Positions 40,505-50,118 are shown, counted from the stretch's first letter. The stretch is DNA of 64,000 bases from a bacterium (GCA_021822495.1 JAKAQO010000002.1:33034-97033), one strand, 5' to 3'. Notes: generated from the sequence alone by a model not told the origin. Translations and numbers: made by a program.

Positions 40505-40513
40505 ATTATAGCA
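40505..40513 (-). promoter_or_regulatory. predicted extended -10 promoter of mtaB
   Basis: TGCTATAAT on the minus strand, ending 7 bases before the GTG start at 40497. Directly upstream is the terminator-like palindrome of the preceding operon. Confidence 0.6.
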
Positions 40514-40516
40514 GGG

Positions 40517-40538
40517 AAAAAGGGGACTGTCCCCTTTT
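40517..40538 (-). terminator. palindromic terminator at the end of the rpsF operon
   Basis: AAAAGGGGACTGTCCCCTTTT is palindromic apart from its centre and is followed on the minus strand by a T-run. It lies 2 bp after the last gene of the operon. The same GGGGACTG/CAGTCCCC motif forms the ends of the dispersed repeats. Confidence 0.65.
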
Positions 40539-40539
40539 C

Positions 40540-41115
40540 TTATTGAAACAAGCTGCCGAAGCTGAATTTTTTCTTCTTCGTGGGAATAAGCCCCAAGTCT
40601 TTTTTAGCCGTCTCCCACTCCGATTTTTTGAGAAGCACCTGGGCGGACAAAATATCGCCCGAGGGAGATTGTGAAACCTCATAGCCCCAAAAAGGCGCCA
40701 AGACCCTCGCGTGAAAAGGCTTTAACGATTTTTGAGGAGTATCCGAGGCATTGGCTATGCGCAATTCAATTTTCCAAGGCCCGCCGTATTGATCGACAAA
40801 GGTCTCTTGAGTCAAGACTCCGTCCGGATTTTTAAGGCTTTGTTTTTTCGCCTTGGCTTTCAGCCCGTCCCAATCAACATTGGCCTGGAGATTCAGCGCT
40901 TGAATTTTCTGGCAATCATCAGAAGAATCTTTCTTGACGCAAACAAAATAAGTAAAAGTCCCAATTTGCTGGAAACGATAATGATGATTTTTAACGGAAA
41001 CCAAATACTGGATGGTTTTTGAGGAATCATCTTGCGCGAAAGCGGAACAAACAAGCCCTATCACGGTCAATAATAACAGCGGGAAAAGCGGAAAGCGATT
41101 GCGCGCGTAGCTCAT
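40540..41115 (-). CDS. hypothetical secreted protein
   Basis: A 191-residue protein. The ATG at 41115 overlaps the ispDF stop (ATGA) and gives a signal peptide (RFPLFPLLLLTVIGLVCSAFA). The mature part is beta-rich with paired cysteines (FVCVKKDSSDDC) and a basic C-terminal tail. Last gene of the long minus-strand operon. Family not recognised. Confidence 0.65.
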   Translation of the reverse strand: MSYARNRFPLFPLLLLTVIGLVCSAFAQDDSSKTIQYLVSVKNHHYRFQQIGTFTYFVCVKKDSSDDCQKIQALNLQANVDWDGLKAKAKKQSLKNPDGVLTQETFVDQYGGPWKIELRIANASDTPQKSLKPFHARVLAPFWGYEVSQSPSGDILSAQVLLKKSEWETAKKDLGLIPTKKKKFSFGSLFQ

Positions 41116-42272
41116 AGCCAGGGTATTAGAACGGACGCGACTGCTTGGCAAGCCATGGCTTTTCCTTCTCCGATGGAATCAAGACCTTCATGGGTTTTGG
41201 CTTTGACGTTGACGGAACCCTCGGGAAGGCCTAAGAGGGAAGCCAGCGAAGTCTTTATCGCTAAATAATGGGGTTTAATTTTCGGCTCTTCCGCCAAAAT
41301 ATTGATGTCTATATGGAACACTTGCGCTTTTTTTTGCGCAACTTTCTCCATGACAGATGCAATAATTTCCTTGCTGGCAATCCCTTTAATTTTAGGATTG
41401 TCCGGCGGAAACATCATCCCAATTTCCCCTTCCCCCAAGGCGCCTAAAATCGCATCTCCGACCGCGTGCAAAATGACGTCTCCATCTGAATGTCCCAAAA
41501 GACCCTTGGAGTGGCTGATTTTAATTCCGCCTAGCCATAAATCCCGACCCGCAACCAATTTATGGACGTCATAGCCGATTCCCACGGAAGCTCTCTTTTG
41601 CCCCCCCATGCGCTTTTCCATTAAACTCTCCGCCATCACCAAATCCTCCGGAGTCGTAATTTTAATATTTTCATAAGAGGAGGCCACCACCTTAACCCTG
41701 TGTCCGGATTTTTCAACGAGCTGACTCTCATCGGTCGCATTTTTCTCATCCGCGAATTTTTGCAAAGCCTCATCTAAAATTTCCCGCCGGTAGCATTGCG
41801 GCGTCTGGGCCAGCCAAAAGGAACTGCGCACCGGGGTCCCCGAAACCCAGAGTTGCTTATTAGTCACTTTCTTGAGGGTATCCTTAACTGGAACGGCCGC
41901 CACCGCCGCGCCCGATTCGTAGGCTTCTTCCAAAACGTCATGAATCACTTGCGGTGTAATTAAAGGCCGCGCCCCGTCATGGACGGCGATTAAATCAATG
42001 TCCTCGGGAACCGCTTTAAAACCGCGCCGCACCGATTCCATCCGGGTTGCGCCTCCTTCAACCATCTGAACCTTTTCGGAAGAAAGCTTTTTCGAATGTT
42101 CTTTTATGTTTTCCGCCGTCGTCACTAAAATGACGCCTTCAATATCAGGCGTGTCCAAAAAAGCCTTGAGCGACCACTCAACCACGGTCTTTCCAGCCAA
42201 AGGCAAGAACTGCTTGGGCCGCCCCATCCGGGATCCGGAACCGGCGGCGACGATGACGGCAAACGAACGCAT
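41112..42272 (-). CDS. ispDF: bifunctional IspD/IspF isoprenoid enzyme
   Basis: A 386-residue fusion for two steps of the MEP pathway. The IspD half (1-225) has VIVAAGSGSRMGRPKQFLPL, AVHDGARPL and PVKDTLK; it makes CDP-methylerythritol. The IspF half (230-386) has GIGYDVHKL (metal ligands Asp and His), LLGHSDGDVILHAVGDAILGA and the end AKTHEGLDSIGEGKA; it forms the cyclic diphosphate. Fused ispDF genes occur in several bacterial lineages. It supplies precursors for the polyprenyl synthetase seen elsewhere in the window. Confidence 0.95.
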   Translation of the reverse strand: MRSFAVIVAAGSGSRMGRPKQFLPLAGKTVVEWSLKAFLDTPDIEGVILVTTAENIKEHSKKLSSEKVQMVEGGATRMESVRRGFKAVPEDIDLIAVHDGARPLITPQVIHDVLEEAYESGAAVAAVPVKDTLKKVTNKQLWVSGTPVRSSFWLAQTPQCYRREILDEALQKFADEKNATDESQLVEKSGHRVKVVASSYENIKITTPEDLVMAESLMEKRMGGQKRASVGIGYDVHKLVAGRDLWLGGIKISHSKGLLGHSDGDVILHAVGDAILGALGEGEIGMMFPPDNPKIKGIASKEIIASVMEKVAQKKAQVFHIDINILAEEPKIKPHYLAIKTSLASLLGLPEGSVNVKAKTHEGLDSIGEGKAMACQAVASVLIPWL

Positions 42273-43273
42273 TAAACGGCCTTTTCCTCAGCGGACACGG
42301 ACCGGGCTTTCGTGAAAATCATGCGCCCGGCCGAGGTTTGGAGAATGGACATGACGACGGCTTCCACGCGCTTGCCGATATGCCGGCGGCCGTCATCAAC
42401 GACCACCATGGTCCCATCATCCAAATAACCGACTCCTTGTTCTTTTTCTTTTCCCTCTTTCATCACAAAAATCGCCATATTTTCGCCCGGCAAAGCCACG
42501 GGCTTAAGCGCAAGCCCTAAATCGTTGACGTTAAGACAAGTCACTCCTTGAAGAGACGCCACCTTGTTAAGGTTAAAATCGGTGGTGATGACCTTCGCTC
42601 CCAAATCGCTGGCCAAGCGTACAATTTTTCCATCCACGGATTTGATATCAGCGAAATCAGTATCAATGATTTTAACCGGCAGTTCCGAGTTTTCCTGAAG
42701 GCGCGATAAAATATCCAAACCCCGGCGGCCTTTCGCGCGTTTCATAGAATCCGAGGAATCGGCCAACAGATTAAGCTCGGCCAAAACAAAGCGCGGAACA
42801 ATGAGACTTCCCGATATGAAATGCGTATCAACGATGTCAATAAGCCTTCCGTCAATAATTGCGCTGGTGTCTAAAATCTTAAGCTCAGCGCCGCGTTTTT
42901 TTCCCATTTTCAAGATATCTTTGTCTAAATCATCGAACTCAGGCAATTTGCGAATCGCCAAAATCATGCCGAGAACCGCGAACGCAAAATAACGGAGAGC
43001 GGCATAATGAGCCCAAGCGGCATAAAGCGCGTTATTGCCGATTTGAAAGACCGTATAATCCACAAGCTTGGCGACAATAATGCCGCCGGAAGCTCCCAAG
43101 ATACCGGAAATCATCGTGAGCAAGCTGATTCCGGCGACCAGCATTTCAAAACCAACAATTAAAAGACCCACGACCAACCCCACCAAAAGACCGCGCCAAT
43201 CCCTCGTAATCTCAAAATACACAATCGCGGGACAAGCAAGCACAATCAAAACCCTAAATAACCATAGAATCAT
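42272..43273 (-). CDS. PIN/TRAM-domain membrane protein (YacL-like)
   Basis: A 333-residue protein: about four N-terminal membrane helices, a PIN domain (ILDTSAIIDGRLIDI, VPRFVLAELNLLADSSD, GAKVITTDFNLNKVA) with conserved Asp residues, and a C-terminal TRAM-like domain (EGKEKEQGVGYLDDGTMVVV). PIN domains are usually RNases. The same architecture is found next to ispD in Firmicutes (YacL). The ATG at 43273 is preceded by GGAGG at 43282-43286 with 8-base spacing, so the ATG at 43288 is rejected. One base overlaps ispDF. Confidence 0.9.
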   Translation of the reverse strand: MILWLFRVLIVLACPAIVYFEITRDWRGLLVGLVVGLLIVGFEMLVAGISLLTMISGILGASGGIIVAKLVDYTVFQIGNNALYAAWAHYAALRYFAFAVLGMILAIRKLPEFDDLDKDILKMGKKRGAELKILDTSAIIDGRLIDIVDTHFISGSLIVPRFVLAELNLLADSSDSMKRAKGRRGLDILSRLQENSELPVKIIDTDFADIKSVDGKIVRLASDLGAKVITTDFNLNKVASLQGVTCLNVNDLGLALKPVALPGENMAIFVMKEGKEKEQGVGYLDDGTMVVVDDGRRHIGKRVEAVVMSILQTSAGRMIFTKARSVSAEEKAV

Positions 43274-43274
43274 T

Positions 43275-44654
43275 TTATTTTCCTCCAAAAAGCGCTAAAG
43301 ACGCTTGCTTCAAATCCAAGACTGAAACCGTTTGAACCGGAGTTAATCCATCTCCCTTTTCCTTTCCGCCTGGAGCCAATACTTTTTTAAACCCCATCTT
43401 CCCCGCTTCTTTCAGCCTCTGATCCGCGCGCGAAACGTTGCCGATATCTCCCAGCAAGCTGACCTCGCCCATAACGGCCATGTCTTTGGGAACCGGGGCG
43501 TCATAAGCCGAACTTAACACGGCCGCGCACACCGCCAAATCCAAAGCCGGATCGCTGATTTTAACGCCTCCGGCGAGATTCAAAAACACGTCTTTATCCT
43601 CAAGCCTTAGGCGCAAATGTTTCTCCATCGAAGCCAGCAAGACCAAGACGCGGTTGAGATCAAGCCCCGTGGCCATGCGCCGTGGAAGCGGATATTTGGT
43701 TGAGACGACCAAGGCTTGAACCTCGATGAGAACGGGACGCGAGCCTTCCATCGCAACCGAAATCGCCCGGCCTGGTTTTTCGTTTGTTTTATTCCCGTCG
43801 AAAAACAAAGAGGAAACGCTTTTGACTTCTTTGAGACCCAAGGCGCTCATCTCAAAAAACCCGGCCTCATCTGTCGGCCCAAAGCGATTTTTCTGCGCGC
43901 GAAGAACTCTAAAGACGTCTTGCCGCTCCGAATCAAAATAAAGGACGGTGTCCACCAAATGCTCCAAAACCCTAGGCCCCGCGACGCTTCCATCTTTCGT
44001 CACATGACCCAACAAGCAAGCTGAAATTCCTTTATTTTTGGAAAAACGCAAAATTTGAGCGGCACACTCCCTCACTTGGGCAACGGTTCCGGGGCTGGAA
44101 TCCAGATCGGGATGATAAACGGTCTGAATGGAATCAAGAACTAAAACCTCCGGATCAAAACTATCGAGAGCCGCGATAATTTTGGTCAAATCGGTTTCCG
44201 ATAAAAGAGAGAGTCGGCTTTGAGCGAAATTTAAACGTTTGGCCCGGCTTGAAATTTGCTCCAAGGACTCTTCTCCGGAAATGTAAAGAACCTTGCGTCC
44301 GGCCTCGGACAAAAGCGCCGCCGCTTGAAGCGCCAAGGTTGATTTCCCAATTCCCGGCGGTCCCGCTAAGAGAGCGATTTGCCCTTTGACTAATCCCCCG
44401 CCAAGCAAACGGTCGAGCTCTAAAATTCCCGTAGGGAGACGAACCGAAGGCTCGGGCTTAAGCTCCGACAAGGAAACGATTTCGGATGAAAAGTCCGTCA
44501 AAAGGCGCGAATGATTTTTAGAGGAAGAAGCGGTTTCCTCAACCACTTCCTCAACCAGGGAATTCCAGGCCTGACATGAAGGACATTGCCCCAAAAACTT
44601 GGCCGCCCCAAAACCGCAACTTTGACAGCGATAGACGGTTTTTAAGCGGGGCAT
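43275..44654 (-). CDS. radA: DNA repair protein RadA
   Basis: RadA is a RecA-like helicase that helps branch migration in recombination. The 459-residue protein has an N-terminal zinc finger (CQSC...CPSC), Walker A GPPGIGKSTLALQ, the RadA-specific KNRFG motif in RAQKNRFGPTDE and a C-terminal Lon-protease-like domain (VCAAVLSSAYDAPVPKDMAV, GEVSLLGDIGNV). radA next to a PIN/TRAM gene and ispD is a common order. Confidence 0.96.
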   Translation of the reverse strand: MPRLKTVYRCQSCGFGAAKFLGQCPSCQAWNSLVEEVVEETASSSKNHSRLLTDFSSEIVSLSELKPEPSVRLPTGILELDRLLGGGLVKGQIALLAGPPGIGKSTLALQAAALLSEAGRKVLYISGEESLEQISSRAKRLNFAQSRLSLLSETDLTKIIAALDSFDPEVLVLDSIQTVYHPDLDSSPGTVAQVRECAAQILRFSKNKGISACLLGHVTKDGSVAGPRVLEHLVDTVLYFDSERQDVFRVLRAQKNRFGPTDEAGFFEMSALGLKEVKSVSSLFFDGNKTNEKPGRAISVAMEGSRPVLIEVQALVVSTKYPLPRRMATGLDLNRVLVLLASMEKHLRLRLEDKDVFLNLAGGVKISDPALDLAVCAAVLSSAYDAPVPKDMAVMGEVSLLGDIGNVSRADQRLKEAGKMGFKKVLAPGGKEKGDGLTPVQTVSVLDLKQASLALFGGK

Positions 44655-44660
44655 AACGCT

Positions 44661-46001
44661 CTACTGTCCCGGATCATGATTGGGACTTCTCCCTTTAGTC
44701 CCGGCGGCGCCGTAAGTCATCAGACCAAAGAGATACGAAATATCCTTATCCTCGAAGTTCAGGTGAACCCAGCCCTGAAAAACCGGCTCTTGAGCGATAT
44801 CATCCACCCGTGCTCCGACAGCCCAATATTTGTTAATCCAGGCCAAAATTCCAGCATCGTAAGAAGGCTTGTTAAAGTGCACTCCATTAACGATTCTGTT
44901 CTGCCCAAAATCATAGGCCTGGGTAAACAGGCTAAAATGCTTGCCAATCGGATTTTTATAAAAGGGAGTCAGGGTCAGGCGTCCGCCGCCGGCCGAGCGA
45001 ACAACGCCAAAACCCAGGTCATACCATTTGCCGGTAAAGCCAAGCAAAGCGTCAATAGTGTTAAGCCTTTCATAGTTATAGCCCTTAAACGTCGCGTTGG
45101 TCGGGTTCCCCATATTCTCGATGCCGCCGTAGTAATAGCGGCCGTCCCGGGGGACGATTTTGACCCCCGCGTCCGCGAGTCCTCCAGAAATAGCCGGTTC
45201 ATAGCGTTCGTCTAAATTCCAGAAAACGCGGAACTGGTTGATGCGGCTGAGCATATCATTGGCGGTTGAGGCCGCCTCTTTGACGCTGGCCAAAGTATTC
45301 TCCACGTTTTGTTTCATTTTTGGATCGTGAAGAAGAGCTCCCACCGTTCCCTCGCTGGTGGTAAGGCTTGTCATCATCGCGTTCGATTTTGACAGCAAAC
45401 TGTCCAATTTGTCGGTCACAGCTCCAGTCTTTGCCATCGTCTGTTCGGCCGATGGCTTGATGGTCGCGATTAAATCGTTAAGGTTAGCCGTCAATTTACG
45501 CATATTCGCGACCGAACCACGCAAGTTTTGAACCAAGGAGCCGTTCGGCCCCGGGCCGTTTAAGTCATCAAGCATCTTCTGAATGCTACCCAAGGCATGA
45601 GAAATGGAAGCCTCAATATCAACGGCTTCCGTTCCAGCGACCGTCGCGTTGGGAACAACAGGGTTTGAGGACGCGTGGCCCTGGTCAATTTCCAAATATT
45701 TGGAGCCGATAATTCCGGTTGAACCAATCGTAAAAACGGAATCCTGATAAATCGGAACGCCATCTTTGATTGAGAGCTTAAGAACGACATGGTCGTTTTC
45801 AAGACGCATAGCCTCAACCTGCCCCACGTCCACTCCTGAAAGCTTAACCGCCGCGTTCCGATTTAAATTGGAAACATCATGAAAGGTGACGTAGATAAAA
45901 TAGCGTTTTCCAAAGTGGTAATTTCCCAACAAAAGAATGGAGGCCGCGATAAGAGAAATCCCCAGAGCGACAAAGGCCCCGACTTTTGCCTCAAGAGACA
46001 C
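44661..46001 (-). CDS. mlaD: MlaD/MCE-domain lipid transport protein with long C-terminal extension
   Basis: A 446-residue protein with an N-terminal membrane helix (8-25), an MCE domain (30-120: VSNLNRNAAVKLSGVDVGQV and DSVFTIGSTGIIGSKYLEI), a helical coiled region (130-255) and a final 180 residues rich in Tyr, Phe and Gly that resemble beta strands. MCE proteins form rings that carry phospholipids between membranes. The last part is unlike E. coli MlaD and may contact the outer membrane. It starts at GTG after AAGGA and overlaps mlaF by 11 bases. Confidence 0.87.
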   Translation of the reverse strand: MSLEAKVGAFVALGISLIAASILLLGNYHFGKRYFIYVTFHDVSNLNRNAAVKLSGVDVGQVEAMRLENDHVVLKLSIKDGVPIYQDSVFTIGSTGIIGSKYLEIDQGHASSNPVVPNATVAGTEAVDIEASISHALGSIQKMLDDLNGPGPNGSLVQNLRGSVANMRKLTANLNDLIATIKPSAEQTMAKTGAVTDKLDSLLSKSNAMMTSLTTSEGTVGALLHDPKMKQNVENTLASVKEAASTANDMLSRINQFRVFWNLDERYEPAISGGLADAGVKIVPRDGRYYYGGIENMGNPTNATFKGYNYERLNTIDALLGFTGKWYDLGFGVVRSAGGGRLTLTPFYKNPIGKHFSLFTQAYDFGQNRIVNGVHFNKPSYDAGILAWINKYWAVGARVDDIAQEPVFQGWVHLNFEDKDISYLFGLMTYGAAGTKGRSPNHDPGQ

Positions 46002-46797
46002 GCAATCGTCCTTGTTCTTCAGCTTCCTCTGCCGGGTCGAAATCCCGCAGTTTCATGTGAATCGGGCCGACGCTTTTGCCGTCAATAAACTGACGCACAT
46101 AGGGATTCTTGCTTGATTTAATTTCTTCCGGGGTTCCCATAGCCAGGAATTTTCCCTCATGAAGCATCGCAATGCGGCTGGCGGTCTTATAGGCCAATTT
46201 CATGTCGTGGGTCACCGCGATAGAAGTCACATTCAATTTCTTTTGTAAATCCAGCATTAAATCGCTAATTACATCCGACATAATCGGGTCAAGACCCGTT
46301 GTTGGTTCATCATACAAAATATAGGAGGGGTCCGAGGCGATTGCACGGGCTAAAGCGACGCGCTTTTTCATTCCCCCCGACAATTCCGAAGGCTTTAAAT
46401 CCTCGACATCCTTAAGCCCCACCAGTTCCAGTTTTTCGGAAGCGATTTTCCGATAGCGATATGACGGAATATCGGTCAAATAGCGGAGCCCGAAAGAAAC
46501 GTTTTCCCAAACGCTTAAGGAATCAAACAAGGCGCCTTCCTGAAACAAATATCCGATTCTTTGGCGATAACGCGCCCAATCTCTATCGTTTTTCAAACGC
46601 CCGATTTCTATTCCATCAACCGCGATGGTTCCCTCATTGGGTGCGGTCAGGCCAATGACGCATTTTAAGAAAGTGCTTTTGCCCATTCCGGAACCGCCGA
46701 TAATAATCAAGGTTTCCCCGGTCTCGACCGTCAAATCAATCCCTCTCAAAATATGGCGATGCCCGTAGCTTTTTTTAACGCCCTTGGCCTCAATCAT
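45991..46797 (-). CDS. mlaF: lipid-transport ABC ATPase MlaF
   Basis: A 268-residue ABC ATPase with Walker A GGSGMGKSTF, Q-loop YLFQEGALFDSLSVWENV, signature LSGGMKKRVALARA, Walker B ILYDEPTTGLDP and H-loop VTHD. The FQEGALFDSLSVWENV sequence is typical of MlaF/Mkl. It powers lipid transport with MlaE and MlaD, whose genes flank it with overlaps. Confidence 0.94.
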   Translation of the reverse strand: MIEAKGVKKSYGHRHILRGIDLTVETGETLIIIGGSGMGKSTFLKCVIGLTAPNEGTIAVDGIEIGRLKNDRDWARYRQRIGYLFQEGALFDSLSVWENVSFGLRYLTDIPSYRYRKIASEKLELVGLKDVEDLKPSELSGGMKKRVALARAIASDPSYILYDEPTTGLDPIMSDVISDLMLDLQKKLNVTSIAVTHDMKLAYKTASRIAMLHEGKFLAMGTPEEIKSSKNPYVRQFIDGKSVGPIHMKLRDFDPAEEAEEQGRLRVS

Positions 46798-47582
46798 GTG
46801 ATTCCCAAAGCGACCAAAATCGCCGTCACGAAATAATCTAAAATCAAAACAGAAACCATGCTGATCACAACCGCCGCCGTCGTTGATTTACCGACCCCCT
46901 CCGCGCCGCCCTGGGTCTCAATTCCTTTGAAGCAACAAATCAAGGCGATGGCAAAGGCAAACACGTAGGTTTTAATATAGCCGTGGATAAAATGACGAAT
47001 ACGCATATTGTCGATAATATCGTGCCAGTAAACGTTCGGGGCGATGCCAAATTTTAGTTTCGCGACCAAATATCCGCCCGCGATGCCCGAAAAATCAGAC
47101 ATCACCGTGAGTAAAGGCAAAACCAAAAGAAAAGCCGCGACTCTGGGGATAACCAGATAGCGAATGGGGTCGGTTCCCAGGGTATACAAAGCGTCGATTT
47201 GCTCGGTCACCTTCATCGTGCCGAGCTCCGCCGCTATCGCCGCCCCCGCCCGGCCGCTCACCACTAAGGCGGTCATTACCGGAGCCAGTTCCATCACCAT
47301 GGCAAAACTGACCAATGTCCCGATAAAAAGCGGTTCGTTAAGGAAATGCTTGGAAGATTCGCCGGATTGAAGGGCCAGGACCATTCCGGTAAAAAAGGCT
47401 GTCATGACGCTGACCGGCATGGATTCAACCCCGATTCTCAACATTTGAATTAATATCTGCTTCCACTCGAAATAACCCGAGACAACCCAGTGGATGAGGG
47501 AGCGCACGAAAACCGCGAAGCGCCCCAAGGACTCAAAAGAAAAAATAATTTTTTTTCCTATCCGCTCGAAAACATCGTTCAT
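46794..47582 (-). CDS. mlaE: lipid-transport permease MlaE
   Basis: A 262-residue inner-membrane permease with about five helices and the MlaE/Yrb family blocks PVSVMTAFFTGMVLALQSG, GAAIAAELGTMKVTEQIDALYTLG and ISMVSVLILDYFVT. The ATG at 47582 overlaps the alr stop (ATGA). The ATG at 47621 would overlap alr by 43 bases. First of the mlaEFD trio. Confidence 0.94.
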   Translation of the reverse strand: MNDVFERIGKKIIFSFESLGRFAVFVRSLIHWVVSGYFEWKQILIQMLRIGVESMPVSVMTAFFTGMVLALQSGESSKHFLNEPLFIGTLVSFAMVMELAPVMTALVVSGRAGAAIAAELGTMKVTEQIDALYTLGTDPIRYLVIPRVAAFLLVLPLLTVMSDFSGIAGGYLVAKLKFGIAPNVYWHDIIDNMRIRHFIHGYIKTYVFAFAIALICCFKGIETQGGAEGVGKSTTAAVVISMVSVLILDYFVTAILVALGIT

Positions 47583-48718
47583 CTTTGATACACCCGCGGA
47601 ACCCTCCGTGAAATGGCGCAAACGGCTTCATAGGAGATAGTATTGGAAAAATGAGCGGCGTCCAGGGCCGAGATTCGTTCTTTTCCTTGCTCGCCGATCA
47701 AAACGACTTCGCTCCCCACGCGCGCTTCAGAGACCTCGCTTACGTCAATCATCAGCATATCCATCGTCACGGTCCCGACTATTTTACAACGGCGGCCTTC
47801 AACCAAAACCTCTCCTCTGTTGGACTGCGCCCGGAAAACGCCGTCCGCGTATCCCGCGCAAACCGTCGCAATCCTTAAAGACTTTGGGGCGCGAAAAGTT
47901 CTTCCGTAACCCACCGACGCGCCTTTCTCGATTTTTTTAATAAACACGATTCTCGCCTTAAAACTCAGAAGCGGCTTAAACCCCGGCCACAAGCCGTACA
48001 AGGCGCCGCCCACACGAACCATGTCGTAATTCGCCTCCGGATGATTTAAAACCGCGGCGGAATTAGAAGCATGAACTAATATTTTGCCATTTTTAAGGCC
48101 TTTGTTTTTAAGAACCTGGTTTAGTCTTTCAATTTGAAGCTGGGTATAACCGGAATCGCTCTCAGCGGAAGAAAAATGCGTGTAAATTCCCGCAAGAACG
48201 GCCCCGCGGCTTTTCGAGAAAAAATCAATGACCTCAAAGGCGTTTTGAGGGCTAACACCGACCCGCCCCATGCCCGTGTCTATTTTAAGATGGGCCGCCA
48301 AGCGCTTTTTAAGTTTGAGTCCTGTGGCATATAATTGACGCGCTCCCTCAAGACTTGAAACCGTGGGAATTAAATTCAAGCGCGCCGCTTCCAAAAAACT
48401 ATTAAAAGGATACAAGCTCCCCAAAATCAAGATAGGCGTTTTAATTCCGGCTTGCCTAAGCGCCGCCCCTTCCTCAACCGAAGAAACTCCGAAAAAATCA
48501 GCTACGGGATTTCCTTTTAAACGCAACCGCTCCGTCTCTTTCGCCAAAGGAACCGCGCCATGCCCATAAGCGTCGGCTTTCACCACGAATAAAATTTTAA
48601 CTTCTGCGGGAAGCTTTGCCCGCAAAATTTTAAAATTTTCGCGCAGAAAGGAAAGATTCACTTCGGCCCAGGCGGGCCTAAAAAAACGTTTGGGTGAGAG
48701 AAATGCCGAGGGGGTCAA
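47579..48718 (-). CDS. alr: alanine racemase
   Basis: Alr supplies D-alanine for peptidoglycan. The 379-residue protein has the PLP-lysine motif FVVKADAYGHGAVPLA near residue 47, LKIDTGMGRVGV and the C-terminal catalytic-Tyr region VGYGRTFRAPKSLRIATV. The start is TTG 48718, overlapping the dnaB stop (TTGA). No better start follows before the conserved RPAWAEVNL. Confidence 0.95.
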   Translation of the reverse strand: MTPSAFLSPKRFFRPAWAEVNLSFLRENFKILRAKLPAEVKILFVVKADAYGHGAVPLAKETERLRLKGNPVADFFGVSSVEEGAALRQAGIKTPILILGSLYPFNSFLEAARLNLIPTVSSLEGARQLYATGLKLKKRLAAHLKIDTGMGRVGVSPQNAFEVIDFFSKSRGAVLAGIYTHFSSAESDSGYTQLQIERLNQVLKNKGLKNGKILVHASNSAAVLNHPEANYDMVRVGGALYGLWPGFKPLLSFKARIVFIKKIEKGASVGYGRTFRAPKSLRIATVCAGYADGVFRAQSNRGEVLVEGRRCKIVGTVTMDMLMIDVSEVSEARVGSEVVLIGEQGKERISALDAAHFSNTISYEAVCAISRRVPRVYQR

Positions 48719-50118
48719 TCAAATTGGGCCTGAAAAGGCGCGGGTTCTTCCATCTCCGGATGAGAATCCACGTCCACGAAACGAGTGTATTGCCGCAAAA
48801 ACATCACGTTCACAATTCCCGTGGGACCTTGGCGCTGCTTTGAAATAATAATTTCCGCTTTTTTATCGTCCACGGACGGATCGTTTTGTTTATAATAAGC
48901 CTCCCGGTAAATAAAGGCGACTAAGTCGGCGTCTTGTTCCAAGGCGCCGCTTTCCCTTAAATCCGAAAGCTGCGGGCGGCTGTCGGAGCGGCCTTTTTCC
49001 TCGGGACGGCGGGATAATTGCGACAAAGCGATGACGGGAATATTTAAGTCGCGAGCCAAATATTTAAGACCGCGGGAAATTTCCGATACTTCCTGCTGGC
49101 GGCTCTCCATCCTCGAAGAACTGCCGCGCATGAGTTGAAGGTAGTCAAGGATAACCAAATCCAGGGATTTCCCCTTTCTACGCAAATCAACCGTCAATTG
49201 CCTTGAAATCGAGCGCACGTTCAAAACGGAAAGGCCGGGAGTGTCCACGACATAAAGCGGCGATTCCGAAAATCGCGCGGCGGCGTTGGTCAAATCCGTC
49301 CATTTTTCCCTCGGGAAAAACCCGGTTTTCACTTTTTGAAGATCCACCCCCGCCTCGGCCGCGATCATGCGCTCCATAATGGCGTTCTTGGACATTTCCA
49401 TCGAAAAGAAAAGGACGGTCTTCGGTTCCTTCGCCAGGACGACGGAAGACGCGATGTTAAGGGCCAAAGCAGTTTTTCCTTGGCTGGGGCGAGCCGCGAT
49501 AAGAATCAAATCTGATTTTTGAAAACCGGTCGTCAATCGGTCAAAATCCCTGAGGCCGGAAGAAATTCCGGTCACCGCCGCTTTTCTTTTGTGCGCCGCC
49601 TCAATTGTCGCAATCACCTCGTGGGTCAATTCCTCAACGGAGGCAATTCCGCGGGAAACCTGTTTCTCCGACACTCTCAAGACCGCCTCTTGCGCCTCAT
49701 CCAAGATTCCCGACGGTTCCTTGGCTTCTTGATGGCATTCGGCCACGATTTGGGTCGCGACCGATATTAATTCTCTTAAAATAGATTTATTCTTGACGAT
49801 GCGGGCGTAATAATCAACATGAGCGGCGGTCGCGACCTTGTGGACCAAGGCGGTCAGCCCCGGCATTCCGCCGATTTCATCCAAGGACTTAGACTTTTTT
49901 AATTCCGCGGCGACGGTCACCAAATCCACCGCTTCCCCGCGGTCATAAATCGCCGACATCGCGGAGAAAATGCGCCGATGAGTTTCCTGGTAGAAATCCC
50001 TTTCCGAAAGAATATCGAGAGCTTTTTCAACGGCATTGCGCTCGATGAGCATCGAGCCCAATACCGCCCCTTCGGCTTCGATATTTTGAGGCGGGAGACT
50101 TACGTCGAGTTGCACCAT
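48715..50118 (-). CDS. dnaB: replicative DNA helicase DnaB
   Basis: A 467-residue hexameric helicase that unwinds DNA at the fork. N-terminal domain: PPQNIEAEGAVLGSMLIE. C-terminal RecA-like domain: Walker A ARPSQGKTALALNIA, VLFFSMEMSK, and LDLVILDYLQLMRGSS, then the RPQLSDLRESGALEQDADLV block and an IISKQRQGPTG end. No intein or insertion is seen. It follows rplI, a common order. Confidence 0.97.
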   Translation of the reverse strand: MVQLDVSLPPQNIEAEGAVLGSMLIERNAVEKALDILSERDFYQETHRRIFSAMSAIYDRGEAVDLVTVAAELKKSKSLDEIGGMPGLTALVHKVATAAHVDYYARIVKNKSILRELISVATQIVAECHQEAKEPSGILDEAQEAVLRVSEKQVSRGIASVEELTHEVIATIEAAHKRKAAVTGISSGLRDFDRLTTGFQKSDLILIAARPSQGKTALALNIASSVVLAKEPKTVLFFSMEMSKNAIMERMIAAEAGVDLQKVKTGFFPREKWTDLTNAAARFSESPLYVVDTPGLSVLNVRSISRQLTVDLRRKGKSLDLVILDYLQLMRGSSSRMESRQQEVSEISRGLKYLARDLNIPVIALSQLSRRPEEKGRSDSRPQLSDLRESGALEQDADLVAFIYREAYYKQNDPSVDDKKAEIIISKQRQGPTGIVNVMFLRQYTRFVDVDSHPEMEEPAPFQAQFD

